Assembly: GCF_029504575.1 (NCBI RefSeq)
Contig: NZ_JAQFII010000001.1
Coordinates: forward strand, 6,393,001 to 6,457,000
From: Streptomyces sp. SPB162
Lineage (GTDB): Bacteria > Actinomycetota > Actinomycetes > Streptomycetales > Streptomycetaceae
DNA length: 64,000 nucleotides
Direction: 5' to 3'
Shown here: piece after piece, positions 25,631 to 34,228 of the stretch
Position numbering within the stretch: the stretch's first letter is position 1
Layout: the number at the start of each line of letters is the position of its first letter
Made by a program: the position numbers and the translations under genes
The notes under the pieces: model-generated
What the model was told of the DNA's origin: nothing
Database searches by the model: none
The model's input: only the letters and a program-made list of their open reading frames with translations

Positions 25631-26413
25631 CTACGGCTGCGCGGACAGGTCCCGCAGCCGTACGGACAAGCATGTGACACAGCCCTCGAGTTTCTCGAAT
25701 TCGCTGATGTCGACCAGTACCGGCCGGTATCCCAGGCCGCTCAGCAGCTCCGCGCTCCGGGGAGCGCCGGCGGCCATGAGCAGCACGTCTCCGCCGAGGA
25801 GCACCACATGTGACCCAGCCTCCTCCGGTACCGGTCGGAAGTGCGTAAAGACGGCCGGATCGTCGACCAGGGGCGGGTAGCCGATGACCGTTCCGTCCGG
25901 CAGCGCCGTCACCGCCGACTTCAGGTGCAGCACCTTCGTCACGGGGACGGCGACCACCCGCGCGCCCAGCGGCTCAAACACCGCGCGCAGCTGCCGTACG
26001 CCCTCCGCGTTGGTGCGGCCGCCCAGGCCGACGTACAGGGTGTCCCCGACTTTCAGTACGTCGCCGCCCTCCAGCGTCCCGGGCTCCCGGACCCGGTTCA
26101 CCGAGCAGCCGAGCGCGAGCGCGGCCTCCTCGGCGCCGGACGTCTCGGGCCGCCGCGAGGAGGCGCCCGGACGTGAGACCAAGGCCACGTTCCGGAAGAC
26201 GACCATGGTGTCCTCGACGAACACCCCGTCCGGGCAGTCGTCCGCCGGAGCGGCCTCGACCGTCTCCCAGCCGTGCTCGGCCAGCGTGGCGGTGTAGCGC
26301 TCCCACTGGCGCAGCGCCAGGAGGGGGTCGACCGGCTCGCGGTCGATGTGCGTGACCAGGCCTTCGGCCAGGCGCGGGCTGGGACGGCGGACGATCGCCT
26401 TCTTGCTCGGCAT
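25631..26413 (-). CDS. ddaH: Dimethylargininase (N(G),N(G)-dimethylarginine dimethylaminohydrolase)
   Basis: A 260-residue amidinotransferase-superfamily enzyme. Substrate-binding FVEDTMVVFRNVALVSRPGA, GTLEGGDVLKVGDTLYVGLG, the catalytic His in TKVLHLKSAVTAL and the catalytic Cys in EGCVTCLSVRL near the C terminus match DDAH. It hydrolyses methylated arginine (or arginine in related enzymes) to citrulline and an amine. Its ATG lies only 17 bp from the ATG of the divergent ABC-F gene. A GGGAG site on the minus strand overlaps the first codons of that gene. Confidence 0.9.
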   Translation of the reverse strand: MPSKKAIVRRPSPRLAEGLVTHIDREPVDPLLALRQWERYTATLAEHGWETVEAAPADDCPDGVFVEDTMVVFRNVALVSRPGASSRRPETSGAEEAALALGCSVNRVREPGTLEGGDVLKVGDTLYVGLGGRTNAEGVRQLRAVFEPLGARVVAVPVTKVLHLKSAVTALPDGTVIGYPPLVDDPAVFTHFRPVPEEAGSHVVLLGGDVLLMAAGAPRSAELLSGLGYRPVLVDISEFEKLEGCVTCLSVRLRDLSAQP

Positions 26414-26430
26414 ATAGGATCTGCTCCCTG

Positions 26431-28069
26431 ATGAGTGCCACTCTTGTTGCCAAGGATCTTGCCGCAGGACACGGGGACCGCGTCCTGTTCTCCGGCCTCG
26501 AACTCGTCGTCGCCCCCGGCGATGTCATCGGCCTGGTCGGGGCCAACGGTGCCGGAAAGTCGACACTGCTGCGGCTGCTCGCCGGGCTCGACACCCCCGA
26601 GCAGGGCGTGCTGCGACTCAGCCCGCCCAGCGCCGCCGTCGGCCACCTCCCGCAGGAGCCCGAGCGGCGCCCAGGGGAGACCGTCCGGGACTTCCTCGCC
26701 CGCCGCACCGGCGTCGCGGCCGCACAGAGCGCGCTCGACGCCGCCACGCAGGCGCTGGTCGACGAGGCGCCGGGCGCCGACGACGCGTACTCCACGCGGG
26801 CTGGAGCGCTGGCTCGACCTCGGCGGCGCCGACCTGGAGGAGCGCTCCGAGGAGGTCGCGGCCTCGCTGGGGCTGTCCATCGGCCTCGACCAGCAGATGA
26901 CCTCGCTCTCCGGCGGTCAGGCCGCCCGTGCCGGTCTCGCGTCGCTGCTGCTCAGCCGCTACGACGTGTTCCTGCTCGACGAGCCCACCAACGACCTGGA
27001 CCTGGACGGTCTCGACCGGCTGGAGAAGTTCGTCAAGGGGCTGCGCGCCGGCACCGTCGTCGTCAGCCACGACCGCGAGTTCCTCGCCCGCACCGTCACC
27101 AAGGTCGTCGAACTCGACCTCGCCCAGCAGCAGGTGAACACCTACGGCGGCGGCTACGAGGCGTACCTGGAGGAGCGGGAGGTGTCCCGCCGGCACGCCC
27201 GTGAGGAGTACGACGAGTTCGCCGACAAGAAGTCCTCCCTCGAAGCCCGCGGCCAGATGCAGCGCTCGTGGATGGACCAGGGTGTCAAGAACGCCCGCCG
27301 CAAGGCGACGGACAACGACAAGATCGGCCGCAAGTTCCGCAGCGAGGCGTCCGAGAAGCAGGCCGCCAAGGCCCGCCAGACGCAGCGCATGATCGAACGC
27401 CTCGACGTCGTGGAAGAGCCCCGCAAGGAGTGGGAGCTCAAGATGGAGATCGCCGCGGCGCCCCGCTCCGGGGCCGTGGTGGCGACGCTGCGCGGCGCCG
27501 AGGTACGCCGCGGGGACTTCACGTTCGGCCCGGTGGACCTGCAGATCGACTGGGCGGACCGGGTCGCCATCACCGGCGCCAACGGCTCCGGCAAGTCCAC
27601 GCTGCTCGCCGCGCTGCTGGGCCGGCTCCCGCTGGACGCGGGCAACGCCGCGCTCGGCCCGGGAGTCGTCGTGGGCGAGGTCGACCAGGCCCGCGGGCTG
27701 TTCTTCGGCGAGGAACCGCTGATGGACGCGTTCGCGGCGTCCGTCCCCGACCTGGAGCCCGCCGACGTGCGGACGCTGCTCGCCAAGTTCGGCCTGAAGG
27801 CCGCCCATGTGCTGCGTCCGGCGGCGACGCTGTCACCGGGGGAGCGGACGCGTGCCGCGCTGGCCCTGCTGCAGGCCCGCGGCGTCAACCTGCTGGTCCT
27901 CGACGAACCGACCAACCACCTGGACCTGCCCGCGATCGAGCAGCTGGAGTCGGCGCTCTCCTCGTACAACGGCACGCTGCTGCTGGTCACGCACGACCGG
28001 CGGATGCTGAACGCGGTGAGCACCACCCGGCGCATCGAGGTCGCGGACGGCCGGGTCACGGAGGCCTGA
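26431..28069 (+). pseudogene. Second ABC-F ATPase, +1 frameshift in the first cassette
   Basis: Frame 1 from ATG gives LVAKDLAAGHGDRVLFSGLE, GLVGANGAGKSTLLRLLAGL and RPGETVRDFLARRTG. After one extra G in the GGG run at 26798-26800 the protein resumes one frame over with LERWLDLGGADLEERSEEVA, SLSGGQAARAGLASLLLSRY, VFLLDEPTNDLDLDGLDRLE, then cassette 2 with ITGANGSGKSTLLAALLGRL, LSPGERTRAALALLQARG and VLDEPTNHLDLPAIEQLE. The combined length of about 545 residues is normal. If the indel is real, the first Walker A is cut off from the rest; if it is a read error, this is an intact TlrC/Uup-like ABC-F. There is no Shine-Dalgarno site before the ATG and a TAGGAT -10-like box lies at 26415-26420, so the mRNA may be leaderless. 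Confidence 0.85.
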
Positions 28070-28243
28070 TCCAGGCGGCGGCCGCCCGCACGCGACCGGC
28101 ACCGCACCGGCACCGCACCGGCGATGCGCCGGCACCGAAGCCGCGCGGAACCGGAATGCCTCGGCCCGCGTCCAACCCGTGACCGTTCAGGAGCCCTCGG
28201 GCCCGGTCCGGGACGGTCGACGTGTGGAACCCGTGGACACGGA

Positions 28244-28272
28244 CCCGGGCAGGCTGTGGGGGCCTGCCCGGG
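28244..28272 (+). terminator. Hairpin terminator after ABC-F 2
   Basis: CCCGGGCAGGC (28244-28254) pairs perfectly with GCCTGCCCGGG (28262-28272) around a 7-nt loop. The rest of the 354-bp spacer 28070-28423 holds short GGCACCGCACC repeats and the presumed promoter of the transporter gene; I see no coding there. Confidence 0.75.
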
Positions 28273-28423
28273 CCCGTTCGGAACTCGCCGGTCGGCTGGA
28301 AGGGAATCCTCGGATCCCGGGGCGGGCGACCCGTCCCGGGCGGCCGTCGACACGCTCGGCGCGGAAACCGGACCGCATCGCTGGGCGCGGTCCGTCGCGC
28401 GTCACCCGGGCTAAGGTGGCCGC

Positions 28424-29317
28424 GTGGCCGTGTTCCTGCTCGGCGTCGGTGCCGCCTGTTGCCTCGGACTGGGTTTCGTACTGCAGCAGCGCGCGGCGCA
28501 GCGTGCCCCGCTCGCCGACTTCCTCTCCTTCCGACTCCTCCTCGACCTGATCAAGATGCCCGTGTGGCTACTGGGCATGGCGTTGATGGTCGGCGGCCAG
28601 GTGCTCGGGGCGCTGGCCCTGTCGCGCGGCGAGGTGTCCCTCGTCGAGCCGCTCCTCGCGACGAACCTGCTGTTCGCGCTGGCGCTGTCCAGATGGCTGT
28701 CGGGGCAGCCGCTGGGCCGCAGCGGCTGGGCCGGCGTCATCCTGCTGGCCCTCGGCGTGACGGCGTTCATCGTCGCCGGGCAGCCGACCGGGGGCGGCGC
28801 GGAGGCGGGGGCACTGCGGCACTGGCTGGTGCTGGGGATCGTCGTGGGCCTCGCGCTGCTGCTGGTGGCCTGCGCCAAACGACTGCCGTCCTCGCCCGAG
28901 GCGACCCTGTTGGCGCTGGCGGCCGGCCTGCTCTACGGGCTGCAGGACGCGCTGACGCGGATCTGCGGCGAACTGGCCCATGAGGGCGGCGTCCAGATAC
29001 TGGCGGTGCACTGGCAGCCGTACGTGGTCGCGGCGATCGGACTCACCGGGCTCGTCCTCGTACAGAGCGCCTTCGAGACCGCTCCCCTGCGGATGTCGCT
29101 GCCGGCCCTGACGGCCGCGCAGCCGCTGGCGGGGATCGCCTGCGGCATCGGCTTCCTCGGGGACCAGTTGCGGGTGACGCCCGGCGCGCTGGCCTGGGAG
29201 GTGTCCGGGCTCGCGGCGATCACGGCAGGGGTGGTGCTGCTGGGGCGCCACCCCGCGATGCCGTGCGCGCAGTCCGACACCCAGCCGGAGCGGGAGTCCA
29301 CGACGAGTGCGACCTGA
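28424..29317 (+). CDS. DMT-superfamily (EamA-like) membrane transporter
   Basis: A 297-residue integral membrane protein from GTG (VAVFLLGVGAACCLGLGFVL), with about nine to ten hydrophobic segments such as MPVWLLGMALMVGGQVLGAL, AGVILLALGVTAFIVAG, HWLVLGIVVGLALLLVACAK and VVAAIGLTGLVLVQSAF. The internal pattern ALALSRGEVSLVEPLLATNL followed by a second half ending in ALAWEVSGLAAITAGVVLLG fits a ten-helix DMT transporter formed by an ancient duplication. The substrate is unknown. No partner gene is adjacent; the convergent winged-helix gene follows after 33 bp. Confidence 0.85.
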   Translation: MAVFLLGVGAACCLGLGFVLQQRAAQRAPLADFLSFRLLLDLIKMPVWLLGMALMVGGQVLGALALSRGEVSLVEPLLATNLLFALALSRWLSGQPLGRSGWAGVILLALGVTAFIVAGQPTGGGAEAGALRHWLVLGIVVGLALLLVACAKRLPSSPEATLLALAAGLLYGLQDALTRICGELAHEGGVQILAVHWQPYVVAAIGLTGLVLVQSAFETAPLRMSLPALTAAQPLAGIACGIGFLGDQLRVTPGALAWEVSGLAAITAGVVLLGRHPAMPCAQSDTQPERESTTSAT

Positions 29318-29354
29318 GGGTCGGTCGGCGCCACCCTTCCGTCACGGCCCTCAG
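29314..29354. terminator. Bidirectional hairpin between convergent genes
   Basis: CTGAGGGTC (29314-29322) pairs with GGCCCTCAG (29346-29354) with one G-T. Each arm contains the stop codon of the gene running into it. Confidence 0.55.
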
Positions 29355-30466
29355 CTCCACTCCCAGGAGGCATCGCCCCCGAGGAAGCGCCCCAGATCGG
29401 CGACCTCGGTCTCGATGCCGCTCACGACGGAGTCGCCCAGCGCCCGGAAAGGGTCGACGCGGACGGTCAGCCGGCCGACGTGGCCCCGCTCGTGGCGCCA
29501 GGTGCCGACGACCTCACCGTCCGCCAGCAGGCACGGGGTGATGAAACCGCCGCCGGTCGCGACGAGACGGGCGAAGGACGGGTCCAGCAGCAGGTCCCGG
29601 TCCTGGTAGCCGAGCAGATACGGGTCGAAATGCCCGATCAGCCGGACCGACGGTGTCGGCGGCCGCGGCGCGTCGGTGCCGGCCGGCACCCACAGCGGGC
29701 CCTCCGGTCCCGCGATCTCCGCCAGTTTCTCCCCGGCCGACCGGAAGCCGCTCCGGGCCTGGCCCACCGGCAGGCCGGACCACTTGGCGAAGTCCTTCTC
29801 AGTGGCGGGCCCGTAGGCGGACACATACCGCTCGGCGAGCGCCGCCAGTGCCCCGGTCCCGGACAGGTCCGGTCCCACGACCCCGTCGAGCCACTCCTCG
29901 CACCACACATAAGTCGATTTGTCGCCTTCCGCCTCGGGTCCCCGGCACACCAGGCCCATGGCCGCCGCGTACAGCATCAGATGGGCCGGCGCCTGGCTGC
30001 GCGGATCCAGGGTGATGCCGAACTCACCGAGTCGGTGCACGAGGTCGTCGCGGAGCATCGGCGGACGTCCGGCCAGCACCTTCTCCAGTGCGGGAAGGGC
30101 GCGGGCGCAGGTCTTCTCGTCCAGTCCGAGCCGCAGCCGCCGGCCGCGCTGCGCCGCGGCGGCTCGCGGGCCCAGCAGCGACGTCATCCAGCGCACGTCC
30201 GCCGCCGGGACGGCGTGCAGGGTGCCGCGCATCAGCCACGTGCGGACCACGGACCGGTCGCCGGCGCCGCACGCGGTGTCGACGTCCCCGGCGGTGAGCC
30301 CCGAGGTCCTGGCGCGCACCTGCAACCGGCAGGCCTTGGGGTCCTGCGCCTGCAGAGCGCCGGCCGTGCGCGCCGCGTCGGCGACCCCGACGCCATCCCG
30401 CGCGCCGGCCAACCCCTGTGCGTGGACGCGCCAGGACCGGACTTGGGCGGGCGTCAATTCGGGCAT
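29351..30466 (-). CDS. Winged-helix DNA-binding domain protein (HTH_42; AlkX/YcaQ-like)
   Basis: A 371-residue protein starting MPELTPAQVRSWRVHAQGLA. It matches the actinobacterial winged-helix DNA-binding family (PF06224): AGALQAQDPKACRLQVRART, TWLMRGTLHAVPAADVRWMT, a central YVWCEEWLD and ATEKDFAKWSGLPVGQARSG, and a C-terminal VRLIGHFDPYLLGYQDRDLL, GEVVGTWRHERG and LTVRVDPF. Related AlkX/YcaQ proteins are DNA glycosylases acting on alkylation damage or crosslinks, so a repair role is plausible but not shown. The start follows an open upstream stretch without homology. Confidence 0.85.
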   Translation of the reverse strand: MPELTPAQVRSWRVHAQGLAGARDGVGVADAARTAGALQAQDPKACRLQVRARTSGLTAGDVDTACGAGDRSVVRTWLMRGTLHAVPAADVRWMTSLLGPRAAAAQRGRRLRLGLDEKTCARALPALEKVLAGRPPMLRDDLVHRLGEFGITLDPRSQAPAHLMLYAAAMGLVCRGPEAEGDKSTYVWCEEWLDGVVGPDLSGTGALAALAERYVSAYGPATEKDFAKWSGLPVGQARSGFRSAGEKLAEIAGPEGPLWVPAGTDAPRPPTPSVRLIGHFDPYLLGYQDRDLLLDPSFARLVATGGGFITPCLLADGEVVGTWRHERGHVGRLTVRVDPFRALGDSVVSGIETEVADLGRFLGGDASWEWS

Positions 30467-30584
30467 GGACCCATCCTGCCCGCGCCGCCCCCGCTGCCGC
30501 GAGAGTCGCACGATCCGTGAGGGCCGAGGCGCCGCCGGTTCCCGGGGCGGCGCGGAACGTCAGCCGTTGACGTCACCCCTCGCC

Positions 30585-31454
30585 TCAGCCCTTGCCGAAG
30601 TGCTCCAGCGGGAAGGCGCCGGAGGCGAGCGCGGTCTGGGTGAAGGATCCGGCGAGCTCGGTGAGACGATCCACGCCGGCGGCGCCGAGGTGCTCGTACG
30701 GGGCCTGGTCGACGCGGTCGGTGGCGGCTTCGATCTCGCGCCGCAGCTCGACGCCCGCGTCGGTGAGCTCGCCCGCGGCGTCCAGCAGCCCGCGCTCGCG
30801 CAGCCGGTCCTGGGCGGCGGACCACTGCTCGACCGACCAGCCCCTGCTGGCCTGGACGAAGCGGGGGGTGAAGCCCTTGCCGGTCGCGCTGTGGGTGACG
30901 AGGGCCTCGAGGCCGTCGAGCCTGGCCGCCACCAGCGCGGCCAGGTGTCCGTCGCCCCGGTGCTCCCGCAGCAGCGTGGCGGCGTGCCAGAGTGCGAGGT
31001 GCGGCGCCAAGGGCACCGGCAGGTCGGCGTTGGCGGCGTAGAGCGGGCGGGCGGCCCGCTCGCAGGCCTCGGTGGCACGTAGCGCCAAGGTGGCGGCCTC
31101 GCGCATCTCGGGCGAGGCGACGGTTTCCGCGCCGAGCAGCCGGGTGAGCGCGGTGTCGACCGCGCGCAGCCGCGCGTCGATGACGGCCTCGGGGGTGGCG
31201 ATCGTCCAGGTGCGCGGGATGTGCCGGGCGACCAGGTCGTGGTTGAAGTTGTAGAAGGTGGCGGTGACGGTACCGGCTCCGACCGCTCCCAGCGGCGCCG
31301 CCCGGCCCGCGAAGTACGTCATGCTGCCGGGCTCGAGGCCGAGGCGGGAGAGTTCGGTGCCGAACTCCGGCGAGAAGTACGTGCTGGAGTGCAGCGGGTT
31401 GAGAGTGTTCTGACAGCGGCGCGACGCGCGAGGGTCCGAAGCGGTAGTAGTCAT
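30585..31454 (-). CDS. SCO6745-type helix-turn-helix family protein
   Basis: A 289-residue protein that I recognise as the actinobacterial SCO6745 family. It opens with ASRRCQNTLNPLHSSTYFSP, carries YFAGRAAPLGAVGAGTVTAT and FYNFNHDLVARHIPRTW, and has a C-terminal winged-helix-like part GWSVEQWSAAQDRLRERGLL with DAAGELTDAGVELRREIEAA. The function is unknown; the second half looks like a MarR-type wing without a clear recognition helix. It is divergent from the FMN-barrel gene, and a TetR-type operator-like element sits 10-27 bp upstream of its ATG. Confidence 0.8.
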   Translation of the reverse strand: MTTTASDPRASRRCQNTLNPLHSSTYFSPEFGTELSRLGLEPGSMTYFAGRAAPLGAVGAGTVTATFYNFNHDLVARHIPRTWTIATPEAVIDARLRAVDTALTRLLGAETVASPEMREAATLALRATEACERAARPLYAANADLPVPLAPHLALWHAATLLREHRGDGHLAALVAARLDGLEALVTHSATGKGFTPRFVQASRGWSVEQWSAAQDRLRERGLLDAAGELTDAGVELRREIEAATDRVDQAPYEHLGAAGVDRLTELAGSFTQTALASGAFPLEHFGKG

Positions 31455-31463
31455 GGATTCAGG

Positions 31464-31481
31464 TTACCGACCGGTCAGCAT
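31464..31481. promoter_or_regulatory. TetR-type operator-like sequence
   Basis: TTACCGACCGGTCAGCAT contains the 8-bp palindrome GACCGGTC with partly symmetric flanks, resembling the core of many actinobacterial TetR operators. It shares CCGGTCAGCA with 24344-24353, at nearly the same distance from the TIGR03084 start. Confidence 0.4.
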
Positions 31482-31632
31482 GTTGTCGTGGAGCGAGTAC
31501 GCGTTCCGGCCACTGCGACGGAAACCGTTGTCCATCGAGTTGGTTGGGCATGAATCAGTCGAGAAAGCCCCGCTGAAGCGCCGAGATTGCTAGTATCGAG
31601 GCGTCCGCCGCACATTCTTCCGGAGGCTTCCG

Positions 31633-32319
31633 ATGTCCACCGACACACCCCCTCGCACGCTTCCGGTCACCGACCGGACCCGTCACCGACGGCTGCGGGA
31701 GCAGGGCAGCGTGTCCCGGGACGATCTGGACGCGGTGCTCGGCGCCGGCTTCGTCTGCCACCTCGCGGTGGTGGTGGACGGCTCGCCGCTGGCGGTCCCC
31801 ACCGTCTACGGCTTCGATGCCGCCGCCGACACCCTCTACCTGCACGGCTCGGCCGCCAGCCGCAGCCTCGTGCAGTCGCCCGGAGCCTCCGTCTGCGTCA
31901 CCGTCACCCATATCGACGGCCTGGTGCTGGCCCGGTCCGTCTTCGAGCACAGTGTCAACTACCGCAGCGCCATGGTGCTCGGTGTGCCGCGCGTGGTCAC
32001 CGATCCCGAGGAGAAACTGCACGGGCTGCGCGTCCTGGCCGAACAGTCCGCGCCCGGCCGGTGGGACTACGCGCGCGGCCCGTCCCGCAAGGAGCTCGCC
32101 GCGACCACGCTGCTCGCCCTGGGGATCGACGAGGCCTCGGTCAAGACCAGCACCGGCCACACCGACGACGCCGAGGGGCCCGACGGCGAACTGCCCGTGT
32201 GGGCCGGCGTGCTGCCGCTGCTGCACACCTGGGGCGAGCCCGAGCCGGACCCGGGCTTGCGGGCCGGCGTCCCGCTGCCGCCGCACGTCGCGGAGCGGGC
32301 GGGTACACCGGCCGACTGA
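31633..32319 (+). CDS. Pyridoxamine 5'-phosphate oxidase-like FMN-binding split-barrel protein
   Basis: A 228-residue protein of the PPOX/NimA-like split-barrel family: GFVCHLAVVVDGSPLAVPTV, LYLHGSAASRSLVQSPGASV, FEHSVNYRSAMVLGVPRVVT and YARGPSRKELAATTLLAL are typical, and FMN is the expected cofactor. Actinobacterial members are flavin or F420-linked reductases of undefined substrate; I cannot choose between them. GGAGG precedes the ATG at good distance. It is divergently arranged with the SCO6745-type gene and probably shares regulatory sequence with it. Confidence 0.82.
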   Translation: MSTDTPPRTLPVTDRTRHRRLREQGSVSRDDLDAVLGAGFVCHLAVVVDGSPLAVPTVYGFDAAADTLYLHGSAASRSLVQSPGASVCVTVTHIDGLVLARSVFEHSVNYRSAMVLGVPRVVTDPEEKLHGLRVLAEQSAPGRWDYARGPSRKELAATTLLALGIDEASVKTSTGHTDDAEGPDGELPVWAGVLPLLHTWGEPEPDPGLRAGVPLPPHVAERAGTPAD

Positions 32320-32366
32320 TCGTCGGGCCGGCTCCGACATGCGCGCGGGCTGCCCGCGCGGCGAGC

Positions 32367-33161
32367 TCAGCCCGCCGTCGGCGACCAGGCGAACCGGGCC
32401 GGCCGGCCCTCCAGGAAGGCGGCCACGCCCTCGGCGGTGTCCCCGCTCGTGCGCGCCTGCCGCTCCCAGTGATCGATCCGTGACGGGTCCAGGCCCGGCG
32501 TCGCGAACTCCTTCGCCGCCGCCTGGGTGAGCTGCGAGCGCGCGGCCAGGACGGCGGTGAACTCCGCGACCCGCTTGTCGAGTTGCTCCTCGGGCAGCAC
32601 CTCGTCGACGAGCCCGGTCCGCAGCGCCCGCTCATGGTCGATCAACTCGGCCGAGAACAGCAGGTACTTGGCGGTCGCCGGCCCGACCAGATCCACCAGT
32701 CGCCGGGTGGACGAGGCGGCGTAGACGATGCCGAGTCGGGCCGGAGTGACGCCGAAGCGCGCTCCCTCGGCCGCGAAGCGCAGGTCGCAGGCGGCGGCGA
32801 GCTGGCAGCCGCCGCCCACACAGAAGCCGCGCACGGCCGCGAGCGTCGGCTTGGGGAAGGCGGCCAGCGCCTCCTCGGCCCGGACCGCCGCGCCCTGCGT
32901 CCTGGCGGAGCCGCTGCCGGCCTCCCGCAGCCCCGCGATGTCCGCGCCCGCGCAGAAGGTGCCGTCGGCGCCGGTGAGCACCAGGACCCGCACGGCCGGA
33001 TCGGCGGCGAGTCCGTCCAGCAGGCCGGGGAGCGCCTCCCACATGTCCGTGGTCATGGCGTTCCGCTTCGCCGGATTGCTGATCGTCACCGTGGCGGTGC
33101 CGTCGGCGGTGTCCAGCAGCAGTCCGGGCGGTGGGCCGGGCTTCTGGCCGGGCTCGGGCAT
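32367..33161 (-). CDS. Enoyl-CoA hydratase/isomerase family protein
   Basis: A 264-residue crotonase: ATVTISNPAKRNAMTTDMWE near the N terminus, VLTGADGTFCAGADIAGLRE and KPTLAAVRGFCVGGGCQLAA forming the oxyanion hole, and VTPARLGIVYAASSTRRLVD in place of the usual second catalytic segment, so the exact chemistry (hydration, isomerisation or hydrolysis) is open. It is isolated from the other acyl-CoA genes of the window, convergent with the FMN-barrel gene (47 bp apart) and preceded by a 449-bp spacer. Confidence 0.85.
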   Translation of the reverse strand: MPEPGQKPGPPPGLLLDTADGTATVTISNPAKRNAMTTDMWEALPGLLDGLAADPAVRVLVLTGADGTFCAGADIAGLREAGSGSARTQGAAVRAEEALAAFPKPTLAAVRGFCVGGGCQLAAACDLRFAAEGARFGVTPARLGIVYAASSTRRLVDLVGPATAKYLLFSAELIDHERALRTGLVDEVLPEEQLDKRVAEFTAVLAARSQLTQAAAKEFATPGLDPSRIDHWERQARTSGDTAEGVAAFLEGRPARFAWSPTAG

Positions 33162-33192
33162 CCGGGCTCCCCTTCCGTGTGTTCCGTGACCT

Positions 33193-33240
33193 TGCGTGCG
33201 GCGTGCGGCGTGCGTGCGGTGTTATTGCGGCGTGCGTGGC
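33193..33240. repeat. Short GCGTGCGG-type repeat in a 449-bp spacer
   Basis: GCGTGCGGCGTGCGGCGTGC and later GCGGCGTGCGTGGC form an imperfect G/C/T-rich microsatellite 32-79 bp upstream of the hydratase ATG. The rest of 33162-33610 holds no ORF I can support; a less GC-rich stretch at about 33280-33310 may be promoter. Confidence 0.5.
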
Positions 33241-33610
33241 GCGAGTGGTCCGCGCGGGTGGCCGATGATCTGATCCTATCCGCGCCGAAACAGGCGTAAA
33301 AAGTACGTAGCGGATGCTCATCGGGGCGCGGAGTCGGCCCGGCTCCCGGGTCGGGAACCCGCGGCGGCGCCCGGGCGGCGGGACGGGCCGGTGGTGCAAC
33401 ATTCCACGAAGCATGACCAAGGCGATCGGAACCAGTCGCCCGGGTGGCAAAGTCGTTCGTCAGCGAACTTGATGCGACGAAAAGTGTGGACTTACGTGCA
33501 CCTGCCCGGTGGACGGCCCACACTCCGGAAACTCGATCGTGAGGCGGATCCCGTTGGCGGCCCGGTAGCGGGCACCACAGGGAGCTGCGGGGATACGTCA
33601 CACGAAGGCG

Positions 33611-34168
33611 ATGGTGGATGCCGCCATGGAGGTCTGCGGGAGCGTCCCGCCCGATCCGGCGACGGCCGAGGCGCCGCTCGATCCGGACGATCCGGGTGAT
33701 CCTGGGGGCGCGGGCCGGCCGGGCGCCCCGTTCGCGCCGCCCCCGCCGTACGCCGGGGCGTGGCGCTTCACCGCACCGGCGGTGGACTCCTCGGTACCCC
33801 AGGTGCGGCACGGCGTCCGGGACCTGATCAACGACCGGAAGGTGCCCGTCGGTGACGAGCTGATGGCGGGCATCCTGCTGATCGTGTCGGAGCTGGTGAC
33901 CAATTCGGTCCGGCACGCGGCGGTGCTGTCACCGCAGATCACCATCGAGATCGCGGTGGGACCGGACTGGATCCGGGTCGGCGTCGAGGACAACCACCCC
34001 TACCGTCCCAAGGCGCTGGAAGCGGAGTACGGCGACACCAACGGTCGCGGTCTGCTGCTCGTCAAGGCCATCACGACAGAGGCGGGCGGGATGTGCGACG
34101 TGACGCACACCGAAACCGGCGGCAAGGTGATCTGGTCCCTGCTCCCGCTGCCGATCGCGGGCCTGTAG
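33611..34168 (+). CDS. ATP-binding regulatory protein (anti-sigma/HATPase_c_2 type)
   Basis: A 185-residue protein: an N-terminal Pro/Asp/Ala-rich tail (about residues 1-50), then a GHKL ATPase domain with the N-box ILLIVSELVTNSVRHAAVLS, the G1-box VGVEDNHPYRPKALE, and NGRGLLLVKAITTEAGGMCD. Streptomyces has dozens of such SpoIIAB/RsbW-like proteins, which act as anti-sigma kinases or sensors. The N-terminal tail is unusually long and of low complexity. An internal ATG five codons in is an alternative start. No partner anti-anti-sigma gene is adjacent. Confidence 0.82.
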   Translation: MVDAAMEVCGSVPPDPATAEAPLDPDDPGDPGGAGRPGAPFAPPPPYAGAWRFTAPAVDSSVPQVRHGVRDLINDRKVPVGDELMAGILLIVSELVTNSVRHAAVLSPQITIEIAVGPDWIRVGVEDNHPYRPKALEAEYGDTNGRGLLLVKAITTEAGGMCDVTHTETGGKVIWSLLPLPIAGL

Positions 34169-34228
34169 CAGCGCCCCGCAGTGTGCGTAGTACCGCCCGC
34201 GGCCCGCCGGAGCGGCCCCGGCACGTAC

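Noticed and set aside
28070..28423. Short ORFs in the spacer between ABC-F 2 and the transporter
   Set aside because: All are low-complexity with no ribosome site and overlap the 28244 terminator hairpin.
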